A DNA stretch of 64,000 nucleotides from Rotaria macrura (taxonomy: Eukaryota > Rotifera > Eurotatoria > Philodinida > Philodinidae). The notes under the pieces are model-generated. The model was not told where the DNA came from. It did no database searches and was given only the letters and a program-made list of their open reading frames with translations. Both the position numbers and the translations under genes were made by a program. How positions within the stretch are numbered: position 1 is the stretch's first letter; the number at the start of each line of letters is the position of its first letter. The stretch is taken from positions 19,443-83,442 of the forward strand of contig OENT01000687.1 in assembly GCA_900239685.1 (NCBI GenBank), read 5' to 3'. Below are positions 1 through 10,150 of the stretch, one piece after another.

Positions 1-320
1 CGGTAAAAAAGCATCTTGGGGAAACCACTTTGGAACTAAAATGTGAAACTCAAATATCTATAACTTCAAAATGTTATTATAAAATACAGAAAATGCATTA
101 TGATGATTTTTTCTTTCGTCATTTTCCGATGGGGGTCCTATTTCAGTTTTCATTGTTGCTATTCACTCGTTATATTCAACAGTTTTCTTGTTACAAGCAT
201 TGGAAAAATTAAAAAATTAAGTTGCCATCTATTACGATTTCATAATGCTGGTATTAAGGCCTGTGAGGGTAACTGTTTGGGATGAAGGGGATGAAATACA
301 TCTTTGTTGGGGAGGGGTAT

Positions 321-653
321 GCCTATACTGTAAAAAAAATTACTGTAACAGTAAACCCTAATTAAAGGGTTTGTACTAGTTCTAAACCCTTCACTGTATA
401 TTAATAAACCCTTCACTGTATATTAATAAACCCTTTTATTGTTTATTGTCAGTCTCCTAAAGCTTTTAAGGGTTTATTATACGTTGCACTTCAAAAACCC
501 ATAAGAGTTGATGAGCTTAAAAAGAGTTCAGAAGAACTAATAAATCATTAAAGGCTTTGGGAAATTCCCAATTATAATATACGATGAAGGGTTTAGGACT
601 GGTATAAGTACTTTTCGTAGGGTTAGTTATTGTACGATGTTCTATAGTGTAGA
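321..653. mobile_element. Foldback MITE-like insertion
   Basis: The two halves are imperfect inverted copies. CCTATACTGTAAAA, AACAGTAAACCCTAAT and TACTAGTTCTAAACCCTTCA on the left match, in reverse complement, TGAAGGGTTTAGGACTGGTA (585-604), GTAGGGTTAGTTATTGTAC and TCTATAGTGTAG on the right. A 22-bp unit (AAACCCTTCACTGTATATTA) is repeated twice and partly a third time at 382-435. There is no ORF. It interrupts the G-rich repeat of copy A. Confidence 0.55.
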
Positions 654-675
654 TCGAGGTAAGAGTGCCTGTAAG

Positions 676-1270
676 TAGGGGTGCAACAAATCCAAGGCCT
701 TGGGATTCGGTGCAAATAGATTTGGATTTGTTCTCGACTGAGATTTGGATTTGGGTTTGGTCTTAAATTATGCAAATTTGATGAGAATTTTTAATATAAA
801 TTCTCAGAAGGTAGAGAAGAGTATTAATGCTCAGAGGTTGATATAAAATTGTTTAGATTAGGTATAGATTTGGGTTTCGATTTGGATTTGTGTCTTAGAT
901 TTTGATTTGAGATTCGGTCTGTATCATTATGGTTAGGATTTGGGTAGGATTTGGGTTTGGGATTTGAATTTGGGATTGAGATTTGGTTTAAATGTAGCAC
1001 GACTACAATATTTGACTGATGTTAGATCGAGAACAAATCCCAAGTCCAAGTCCAAACCCCAAATCCCAAACGTATCACCGATCCCGAATCCCAAATCTAA
1101 GCTGAAAAAATTAATATAAACTATCCTTTTATCCAAATTTAGACGAAATCCCCAGCTAGAAACTCTGTTCTAACCATACATAAAATCCAGAAACCAAAAC
1201 CAAATCCAAGTCCAAATCTCAGAGACTTAGTGACAAATTCCTAATCCATTCAAGATTTGTTGCACCCCTA
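676..1270. mobile_element. Non-autonomous hAT-like element with foldback interior
   Basis: Terminal inverted repeats of 17 bp, TAGGGGTGCAACAAATC at 676 and its exact reverse complement ending at 1270. They are flanked by CCTGTAAG and CTTTTAAG, an 8-bp target duplication with 6 of 8 bases conserved. The TAGGGGTG start and 8-bp duplication are typical of hAT superfamily elements. The interior is a degenerate repeat of GGATTTGGGTTTGG words on the left and CCAAATCCCAAGTCC words on the right, so the element could fold on itself. There is no transposase. Confidence 0.65.
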
Positions 1271-1530
1271 CTTTTAAGAGGGGGAAGGGTATATCTGCAT
1301 TCTGGGTACAATGCATGTCATAAAGGGACGCCTGTAATAAGGATAAGATTATATTGAAGGGGGGGGGGGATCGGGGGTTGTAAGTGAAAAGTATCTCTTT
1401 ACAGAGGTGTGAGGGGAGGGGGCATCTGCAATGGGGGATATGTATGTAACTGAGGGGCATCAAAAACCTCACTTTTAAACTTAAACTTACTATCTTTTTT
1501 AGAAACATGTGAGTCCCAAAAAAGCTGGTT

Positions 1531-3895
1531 TATTGGCAAAATATCGGTCGACCGGCAGTAGATCAGTGGTCAAAACGAAAAGATGTGTCACAGAGAACTC
1601 TCACGAGTTACTAAGGTACCTCATATGGAAGAAATAGGAATGCAACGCTTGTAAAAACGTGGAAATCAGTCAGCTTATGAAAAATTGACGGTGATTCTCA
1701 ATGGATTAGTATTGATGCTTGCTTCTCCTAGTAGAAAGACGTCTCGATAATTTAAAAGAAACGATGATCACCGAAGGTTTTAAACACATATACTGGTTTC
1801 AAACTATTTCACTGATCATATGGGAAATTGCAGTGTATTTATAGTCCTACTGAGAAGCATGTTACCTATTGTTGGGCAACATTCAATTGGCGGTCCTATT
1901 TGCAGACCTCATACCTGTGCAACATTAGACTTTTTCACCGAAGTTCGTGAAAATCAGCTTCAGGATTCACGTCCTTAACTAATGGCTACTTAATGAGAAC
2001 AAGCAGTGTCAATAATTATCAAATTCATATTTGCGAATCAATATTCTCTCTCTCTCAATGTCGAACTTTGATACCCCTTCCCTTCCTATGAAAGAGGATA
2101 CAAACTCTTCCTTTATGTTAATTTGCATTTTGTCATTCTCGTCGAGATAGTTTCTTTTTTTCTGCTTCAATTTGCAAGATTTAATTTAAAAACATACTTG
2201 AAAAAAACAAGCTTTTCAAGTGTTATCGGAACTGTTTCCGACAGGCTGTAGACCGAAATCGTACCAGAACATCGGTATGTACGAGTATACCATTTGATCC
2301 AATGTTCGGGCCTGGCCGACTCGTAATCGGTACCGGCTCTTTGTAAAAGTGCGAGAACTTGTACGAACGTCGATCAATCATTCTTTCACTTCTATGTAGC
2401 ATAGAAGCTCATTTTTCAGCCCTAAATCATATCAACATGTGCGCTTGTGAACTCCACATTAGCATTGTGCATGATCTTATCCAACGTGCATAGCCTGATT
2501 TCAGCACATGTTGATGGAACTGATGCCCGCCTGAATTTTAATTGATCGATCAAAATCAGCTCAATTGTCAAAACTGGTTGAACTTTTATTATATTTATAC
2601 TCTTTATGATCAAGACTCATAATAATACTACCTTCGATGATATTTTCAGTAATACTCACGGTTCATGCACTCCTCCTCCTCCACGTAATGCTAGCGTCTT
2701 GGGATCTACTTTTTCTTCTTGCGAAAATGAGTCCTGAAAAAACAGTTTGAACACATTAGACGTGAGAAATTCTGTGACTTGTTCACATTTTCAGAATTCG
2801 TTGAAGTTCGGCATCATAAAATTTCATCGATATTTGACTTGTGAGTAGCTCTTACTGGCAAAAAAACTTTTCGACAGGTGGTCCCGACTTTTTAAGAGCT
2901 TTATCCATTCAGATCTCAAAGTACTTTGATGGGTTCTAACAATATCGAAATGAGCACTGCCACATTCTGAAATATTATCGCATAACTGCTTTCTTATTTG
3001 ACCACAGTGTGAAACTACGGAAGAATTGTTTTGATACTGCCATAGTCATCTCACGACACGTGTGCCTTATCTATAGTGTTTCTGGGTGTATATATATATG
3101 ACTGTAGGCGATCATGTAGGTTTGAACATAAGCTGCATTCTAGTTGTGGGTATACGTGGCTACAAAACACAGACGCCCTGATAACACGAGACCATAAATG
3201 CACGGGGTATCCTACAGAAATATCCATCATGCATCCCTTACATCGTTTCACAAAAACATGGAATGAATATCCTCATACTTGTACTTACACTTGTATGACT
3301 CGCCGTTTCAATTGCTTCCCTTACGTAGATCGCAATAATTTAAGATTAACTAGAGGTGTGACTGTTCTTTTCTAAGCGCGACTATGGCTGCTGTTGTGAG
3401 CTTTCTGGTCAGTTTTTCTGATATAATATTTAGCAGCTAAGATACTCACACTGGATTCCGATTAACGTTTGAGCTCTTGTGAGAACCACTTTTCACTCAG
3501 AGTATGAACGGGCTAGTATTGCCTTCAAATCAACAACCTTCTAATATCAGTCAGACTTTCATGGTTTACAAGTAGGCTTGTGTTTGACCAAATTATTTTG
3601 AGTTTGGTGATTTTAGTTTTTCTACAGTCTCTTCCGGTTTAGGGGGAAATGTTGCTCAATTCATTCATTTTACATCTGAAATGCTTGCTAAATACTCGTA
3701 TTCTGATTACTTGAATCAGAAATATCCAGGATGGTCTAGATTGTTTGTTCTTAATATTTCTCCTCTTTACTTAGCCGACCTCGCTAATTTATATACTAAA
3801 CGTTTCTCCGTTCAATACTGTACCGAAAAGTATTGAACGTTTTATTTTAGAATCTAGCAGTGAAAAGTGCTCTGGGATATGAGAAGTGTAAAAAT
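1531..3895. other. Intergenic, no gene seen
   Basis: No exon-like coding segment was recognised on either strand. A small GC-richer patch at 2230-2360, with repeated ACCG and CGGTACC words, resembles a patch at 10220-10410 and may be decayed repeat DNA. A 10-bp hairpin (CGTTCAATAC with GTATTGAACG) lies at 3811-3841. Confidence 0.5.
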
Positions 3896-3899
3896 GGAT

Positions 3900-4170
3900 C
3901 GAAACGCTTGTTAGCGAAGCCCCTGTGGGACTGAAATGTGAAACTAACATAATACTTTCGTACAATATTCTGAGCGTTTTGAATGTCTGTAATGGGGGAT
4001 ATCTACAATGGAGAGGGGGATGGGGGCTCCCTAATGAAGGGAGTCTATAATGGCAGCGGATCTATAATGGGTGGGGGCGCAAAAATTCTCCTTAAAACTT
4101 GCACTCACAATGTTCTTCGAAAATATATGAGTTCCACAAAATGAAGTACATGTTCGCAAATACTTTCGCA
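3900..4170 (+). repeat. Dispersed G-rich minisatellite element, copy B
   Basis: Starts with GGGACTGAAATGTGAAACT at 3928 and continues with an array of degenerate units (CTGTAATGGGGGATAT, CTACAATGGAGAGGGGG, CTATAATGGGTGGGGG) at about 3988-4078. A tail follows, containing CTTAAAACTTGCACTCAC and ATATGAGTTCCACAAAA. Head and tail both align with copy A (1-1530), so these are two copies of one dispersed element. No ORF is seen. Confidence 0.5.
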
Positions 4171-6137
4171 AAAAAGCGATATTTTTTCAATTAGTTGCAT
4201 AACTACGAGAACAGAGGCTCCGTCTAATTTTTTAATATCAAGGACGTTTTATCTCTTAGTATGGGGCACAATTTCTTTGAATACAAATATTCAACGCGAA
4301 AATTAACTTTACGACAACAAGTGAAAATAAGTAAAACATTTAACTTTGTTCACGTGTTCGAACTAAACAGTATTTTTTTGAAACCTTAAAAACTCGATTG
4401 TAATCATTAAATGTTATTCTTTCAATTGAAATTAAAATATCAACCTAAACGAATCAAGTTTGATCAGATTTTACATATTCTATCGAGATGCTTAAAACAT
4501 TGTTAAAGAATTCATTCATTTTTTGAAAGCTTCGCATGAAATAATAAAGCTTCTCTCCCCTCTGTTAAAATTGAAATCTTTCTGAAATCATAAGCGAAAA
4601 TTAGAGCTTTGAAAAACCTACTTGACAGCGTCTTTCGCTTTCCTCTTGTATAATGTTTCAAGAAAAGTAGACTGAGACAACTTGTTTTTCAGCTTATATA
4701 AGTTTGATTTTTCCCGATATCGATTCTTGTCATAATTTCTTAGACTAATTCGTACCTTTGGATTTTACAATAAAATAGATGAGATCTGGTTTTTACAGAA
4801 TTGAATTGAGAACATATTAATACCAACAGCAGCCCGATCCGATTCAACAAAGGAGTGAAACGCAAAAAATGCAAACAGTCTAATTTATGCTGGTCCACCC
4901 GGTAGATCTGCTTTACAAACTTCTTTTGTTTCGGAGGCTGATTGAATCATGACTAGGCATAGTTGGGATACACAAGTTTTTTGTTCCGCTCATCTCACTT
5001 ACGAACATTAGTAACGAATGTTTGTTTTTGTTTTTCATATTATAGTGATCTTTGACTAACGTTGACAGTGGTCTCAAACGCTTCTGATTCCACACGCAAG
5101 TGCAGGTCTTTATATAACTGTAGCTACCGAGTTCAGTTCAGCTTGCGATATCCAAGCAAACAAAGATTTTCTAGAATGTTTGCCTATACGCATAGAAAGA
5201 GTACAAAAATTGCTCGATTTTTTCATATTGGAGAACCGAAACCATGATCATAATCTCGTTCCAAGTTTCATGAATATGAAAAGTCGAGCACTGTTGGTAT
5301 TATTTTGTGTTTGCTCGTGTCTTTTGGCTGAATACGCGTTTAAACGCATAAAAAGCACAATAAAGTGCCGTTTTTCGCCTACAGTCGGAAACCACGATTG
5401 GCATCCAAGCGCACTCATTTTTGGCAGATTTATGCCTTTTTTGTGCGTTTTAAATAATTTTTGAAAATTTTTCTCTGTTCGAGTATCAGGTTAGATATGT
5501 GGAACGTAATATGTATCTAGCTTCGCTGTAGAGACATTTCCAGAAAGACGAATCACTGCGAATACATAGTGTTTCGCACTGGTAGTTTATACTTATTCAT
5601 TACTCACATGCACAAGAAATCTATGCCCATATCAATATTAGCGCACAAGAGTTTTTGAGAAACGATCCTTATGCATAACGTTTATCAAGCATCTGACTCA
5701 GTGTTTCTCCTTGGCTGTGTTTGAATATGTTGTACAGCAATCAAAGTCTTTTATAGTTTTATATATTTGTGTGTGCGTATGTGTTCCATTTTAGACTTTA
5801 GGGTTTATTTCAGACCCGTTGTATTGATCGTGAAAGCTCGAACATTTATCTGCACTACGATCATCACAGGCTCAACGACTGTCTTCGCTAACACTCCATA
5901 TCCATACTGACACCAATTCTGTTGGCTAATGATCCTAACAGTAAGTTAAATTATTGTCGTCAACGGATATTTTCTTGAAGATTTTACGCGAGACTAGCTC
6001 AGTGGCTCCATTTTTTCTGGTGTATCTGAAATAAACATATATGCTCATTGCGTAATGCCAAATGGTGTAATCATTAAGTATGTTTTACAGCCAGCAAATG
6101 ATTATTCAGGCTTTTCGTATGTTTCTTCTTAAGAGAC
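4171..6137. other. Intergenic with repeat scraps
   Basis: No gene recognised. It contains a mariner-type terminal repeat at 4870-4903 (listed separately) and an imperfect inverted repeat at about 5335-5455, where AACGCATAAAAAGCAC faces ATGCCTTTTTTGTGCG. The latter may be a decayed MITE. Confidence 0.45.
4870..4903 (-). mobile_element. Solo mariner-type terminal inverted repeat
   Basis: CAGTCTAATTTATGCTGGTC followed by CACCC matches the right end of the mariner remnant at 16288-16317 (ACGGTCTAATTTATTCTGTA then CCACCC) with a few changes. No partner end or transposase is visible nearby, so it is a solo end or the remnant of a deleted copy. Confidence 0.5.
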
Positions 6138-6768
6138 AAGTAACGTTCATCGACGTCAAAAGTCGATTCACTGGGCCCTCGACTGATAGGTGTTACGACT
6201 TGAACTACCTCAACTGGAGCGAAAATTAGTTGTTTGTGTCAGAATCTGATCCTGAAGTTTCAAAGAAACGAGAGCATTAGTTCACAGGAGACACGGGGGA
6301 AGTCAAATAAGCAGAAACGAGGCAAGGAACAAGCGAACAATGAACATTTTCTTACGAAAATGAATCAGAAACAACGCAAACACAAAGCGAAGCACGAAGA
6401 GCGGCAACAGCCTAATTTGGGGATTGGAATGGGGGCAGGGACCTCAAGTTCTCGGGTAGATCAGAACAATGTTTGAAAACTCATGTCAGGGGGCTCGAAG
6501 GCTTTCTTAAGTCGGAAGCAGGAGGGCAACAACCCCGAACTTTTGTATAGGGTTCGGTCTCTGAACCCTACACAAAAGTTCAGACTCGTTGCATCCCTAG
6601 TGGGGAAGAGGCTGGTTAGTTCTCACCTAACTACCAACTCGTCAGAACCAGAAACTTAACGATGGTAGCCTCAAAATTCCATAGGAGACACATCCTGCTT
6701 GGTTCCATCACTGGGAAGGAATTATTTGGCGTTTCCCTTCCATGAATTCAAACATCGAAAGCACCGTA

Positions 6769-6980
6769 AAAATGGCCATTTGTGCTATTAACGTGGTCGT
6801 TTGTGCCATAAAAATCTTCGTTTGTGCTACAGGAATGGTCATTTGTGCCACAGAAATGGTCATTTGTGCCACAGAAATGGTCATTTGTGCCACAGAAATG
6901 GTCATTTGTGCCACAGGAATGGTCATTTGTGCCACAGGAATGGTCATTTGTGCCATAAAAATGGTCATTTGTGCCATGTG
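6769..6980 (+). repeat. 21-bp tandem minisatellite (left arm)
   Basis: About ten units of ATGGTCATTTGTGCCACAGA plus one base, the central ones nearly identical and the edge ones diverged. Because the unit is a multiple of three with no stop, long open frames appear on both strands (for example repeated CHRNGHL); these are artefacts of the repeat. Confidence 0.9.
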
Positions 6981-6995
6981 ATTTGTGCTTGTTAC

Positions 6996-7036
6996 AGACA
7001 GACAGACAGACAGACGGACATACAGACGGACAGACA
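6996..7036 (+). repeat. CAGA/GACAGACG microsatellite
   Basis: Short run of GACA units with some GGACA and TACA variants next to the 21-bp array. The right arm keeps only a few GACA units (CAGACAGACACAG on its complement), so the run has expanded or shrunk since the arms diverged. Confidence 0.8.
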
Positions 7037-7083
7037 CAGGTGAATTCCCGTTTCCAGACCCTATCCTTTCAGTCTAGGGAAAA

Positions 7084-9218
7084 TAAAGAGCACAGTAATC
7101 CTCAGTGTTGAGGACTGCATTGCCTTTACTTGTTACGCCTTCCATATATAGTTTCACATAATACTTCTATAGTACTTGAAGTTATTAAAAATTTTCAGTC
7201 AGTGATCTTAGTTTGATAGAAACCGCAAGCTTGATCTAACTTAATATTGAAGAAAGGTTTACCGATTAGAAGTTTTCCTTGAATCGGTTAGTCCGGACTA
7301 TACTCGGATAGATAAAATTTTTCGAGAATAAGCTTAGACCCATAAAAATGGCCTACAATTGGTGACAATTAGACGTGCCTCGCTACTTATCAGTATTATT
7401 GTGAGTTTAAATGTATATTTGAAAAGTTTTGCCTCCTTCAGCACTACCGATTGCAAAAACCGGGTTAATCTAAGTCGTCGTCGCAGCTATGATAGTGAAC
7501 AGCAGTAGTCAGCTTTCAAAATTCTTTCCATCTTAACGATCAATTATTTGGTATGCACGTCGGATAAAACAATTCTGCTCTAAAAAATATTTTCTCAGTT
7601 AATTCCTCACAGTTTAAATTCAAGCTTTGATCAATTGCATCATTATGTGAATGCCATTTTCTTAGCATTTATTTTCTTTGAACTACTCCTTTTCTTTCTA
7701 GTAAAACGAAGTGCGGTATTTATACCAACACTGGAAACTAGTACTTTGTTTATCGTTCGCTGTATCTGCGACTCTGTAAGAGTTGAAAAACTCAAGTTGC
7801 TAAATAAAAATCCGAGAAGGGTGCGCTGTACGATAAATTAGATTGAAATCGACTTGAAACAGAATAACTTTATTTCTCTTACATGACTTGTCTACTTTGT
7901 ATAAATCAATTGTCTATCAGCAGTTCAGTTTCTTTGGATTACAAAATTTCACGAAGTAAAGTTTACTCAAAAAATGTTATCAATGGTTTTCTAACACCTC
8001 GGTCGTCGACTTACTAAGTATTTTCAGGGGTCATCACTGTGAACAAACAATAATTAGTTCTCTCAATCGCCACTATTGAAGAGCTCAACGTCTCAAATCA
8101 AATATCACCGAGTAATCGAAAGTTGAAGGTTTTCTATTACAAGTGACATCAATCAAATCATTAGTTTCTACTTGTATTACCAACTAGACTTGAAGTGTGA
8201 ACATGACATGTCTTGTGAGAGTTTCAAATAAATTATTCGGATTGTATTCTTCAGCTATCCATAAAATGTTGGTCGTTTCTTGCAATGCTCTTTGGGCACT
8301 ACTTGCGTTATTTTCGGTAGTATCATCATAAAGATTCTTATCCTGATCATTTTATTAACTATTGATTATTTTTATGTGATTACTTTGGTTATTTCTCGGT
8401 AATGCTTTGAACTCATACGTCTGATGCGATGAAAGGTCGTATCAATAAAGTCAGAACAAAAACCGTTTGATTATTGTCGAACTTCATTTCCTATGTCGTC
8501 TTTTTTCCACTAAATAGATCGCCAAGTGATTTGCCGCTATTGTATCGCATTTGATTATTCTACCTGTTGAATTCATGCTACGAGCATTGGGAAACTTAAT
8601 TTCAACTGAAATGTCTCATAATAGTATACAACAATCAATATTCATATAAATACAAATGTGCAAACGATACAAGTTAATCGATGGGTAAAGAATGAAGTAC
8701 ATCACTAGAAACGGATTAGATCCATTCAAATGTGTAACAAGCAAATGGGCTTATATAACTTAACACTATTTTCACAATTAGATTAGTTTGAATTAGTTTA
8801 GTGTGCTCTTCAACTAATTAATTAGAATAGTTGGTACTCGACACACTTAAAATGCCAGATCATAAATTGCCTAGTCACATTGATATCTGACTAACTGGTA
8901 CCAGAGAGTGCGAAAACATCACTGACTTTCTCATATGAAGGTCTGGTAGTGTTACTTCTAAAAGAGCTGAAGTTTTTTCAATCTCAAAAAGTTTCAAATT
9001 TGATTCAATCGATCAGCTTCAGAGATGGAATCTGCACAATGAACCAGCCAGTCGCCGGAAGGCTTGTATTTACTGGTAGAATAGTTGATTACTAGCAGAC
9101 TGGTCGGTCACCTGGCCTAACTTATTTACTTTCCTGCTTTTTTACCATATGCCTATTCAAAAACTGTACTGGTATCAATTGTATGCAGCCGTTTATTCTT
9201 TTTTTGATTGTTTCTATT
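7084..9218. other. Central region of foldback element, no gene seen
   Basis: About 2.1 kb of AT-rich sequence between the arms. No transposase, reverse transcriptase or other domain was recognised in any frame. The longest open stretch (7635-7841) is short and looks random. Confidence 0.5.
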
Positions 9219-10150
9219 CCCTAGACTGAAAGGATAGGGTCTGGAAACGGGAATTCCCCTGTGTCTGTCTGTTACAACCAATGAAAGAAGCACTACTGTG
9301 GCCCAAATAACTAATTTTATGGCACAACTGGCCATTCTCTGGCCCAACTGACCATTTTTTTGGCACAACTGACCATTTCTATTGAACAAATGCCCATGTC
9401 TATGGCACAAACGACCATTTTTATGGAAGAAATGACCATTTTTATGGGCTAAATGACCATTTCTGTGGCCCGAATGACCATTATTATGGCACAACTGACC
9501 ATTTTTATGGCACAACTGACCATTCTCTGGCTCAACTGACCATTTATATGGCACAAATGACCATTCTCTGGCCCAACTGACCATTTATATGGCACAAATG
9601 ACAATTTTTATGGAGCCTACGATGGTTGAATTCATGGGATGGAAACGCTTAATAACTCCCTCCCGGTGACGGAGCCGATGCAGGATGTACCCCCCATCGT
9701 ATTTTGAGGCTGCTATCCCAAAATCTCCGAATCTTGCGAGTTACTAGCTAGGTGAGATCTTACCCTCCGTTTCCCGACCTCTGAAAACCTTCGAGCCTCC
9801 TGACATGATTTTTGAAACACGTTTCTGATCGCATAGGGAACTTGAGATCTCCATCCCCATTACTAAGCCGCAGCTTAGTTGCTGGCCATCTTCGTCTTTC
9901 GCTTTGTCTTTGTGTGTTTCTTATTGATTTTTGTTGCAAATTTTTCATTTTCGCCATGTTTTTGCCTCGTGTTCACTTATTCGAGTAGCTCCGTGTCTCC
10001 AATGAACTTATCCACTCGTTTCTTTGAAATTTCAGAATCAAATTCTGACACAAACAACTAATTTTCTCACCAGTCGTTGCATTTCTAGTCATAACCACTA
10101 TCACTCTAGGGCCCAGTGAATCGACCTTCAATGTCGATGAACGTTACCTT
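9219..10150 (-). repeat. Right arm of foldback element
   Basis: Inverted partner of 6138-7083. It begins at the inner side with the complement of AGTCTAGGGAAAATA and ends at the outer side with AGGGCCCAGTGAATCGAC and CGATGAACGTTACC. It carries a more diverged version of the 21-bp array. Confidence 0.7.
9300..9612 (-). repeat. 21-bp tandem minisatellite (right arm)
   Basis: About fourteen diverged units of the same repeat as at 6769-6980 on the opposite strand (complement AATGGTCAGTTGTGCCATAA and variants such as GGGCCAGAG). Higher divergence between units than in the left arm suggests that the left array was recently re-homogenised. Confidence 0.85.

Larger units (their letters stand above)
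1..1530 (+). repeat. Dispersed G-rich minisatellite element, copy A (interrupted)
   Basis: The left part (about 1-60) shares the words GGAACTAAAATGTGAAACT with GGGACTGAAATGTGAAACT at 3928. The right part (about 1440-1530, GGGGCATCAAAAACCTCAC and following) aligns with the tail of the copy at 4075-4170. Between them lies a degenerate G-rich array built on words like CTGTAATGAGGGGG, at 250-320 and again at 1265-1450. The array is split by two foldback insertions (321-653 and 676-1270). No coding potential is seen. The copy may start before the window. The type of element is unknown. Confidence 0.5.
6138..7083 (+). repeat. Left arm of foldback element
   Basis: Inverted partner of 9219-10150. 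Relative to the right arm it carries an extra block of about 60 bp at 6537-6595, itself a hairpin (GAACTTTTGTATAGGGTTC facing GAACCCTACACAAAAGTTC), likely a small later insertion. Its open reading frame at 6234-6476 is rich in K, R, Q and E but is not conserved as an ORF in the other arm, so I do not call it a gene. Confidence 0.7.
6138..10150. mobile_element. Large foldback element (long inverted-repeat arms)
   Basis: Bases 6138-7083 and 9219-10150 are inverted copies over their whole length. Paired landmarks are the end words GTAACGTTCATCGAC, then CGATTCACTGGGCCCT, AATTAGTTGTTTGTGTCAGA, CATGTCAGG..GGCTCGAAGG, TACATCCTGC/ACATCCTGC, CATGAATTCAA, a 21-bp minisatellite, and CCAGACCCTATCCTTTCAGT. 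By eye the arms are roughly 75-80% alike. The 2.1-kb centre (7084-9218) has no recognisable gene. Long arms with internal tandem repeats are typical of Foldback-type DNA elements; membership of a named family is not shown. No clear target duplication was found. Confidence 0.75.

Noticed and set aside
340-480. AAACCCT repeats as possible telomere repeat
   Set aside because: Only a few copies within a 22-bp unit of a foldback element, not a tandem telomere array.
6708-7043. Long overlapping open frames in several frames (repeated AQMTIS, CHRNGHL)
   Set aside because: They are produced by the 21-bp tandem repeat, which has no stop in several frames; not genes.
8749-8770. GGCTTATATAACTTAACAC as a possible spliced-leader RNA gene
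   Set aside because: Only a loose match to the rotifer spliced leader as I remember it; no donor site or snRNA-like structure follows.
9153-9584. 143-codon minus-strand frame with NGHLCHRNG-like repeats
   Set aside because: Same cause: the diverged 21-bp array in the right arm of the foldback element.
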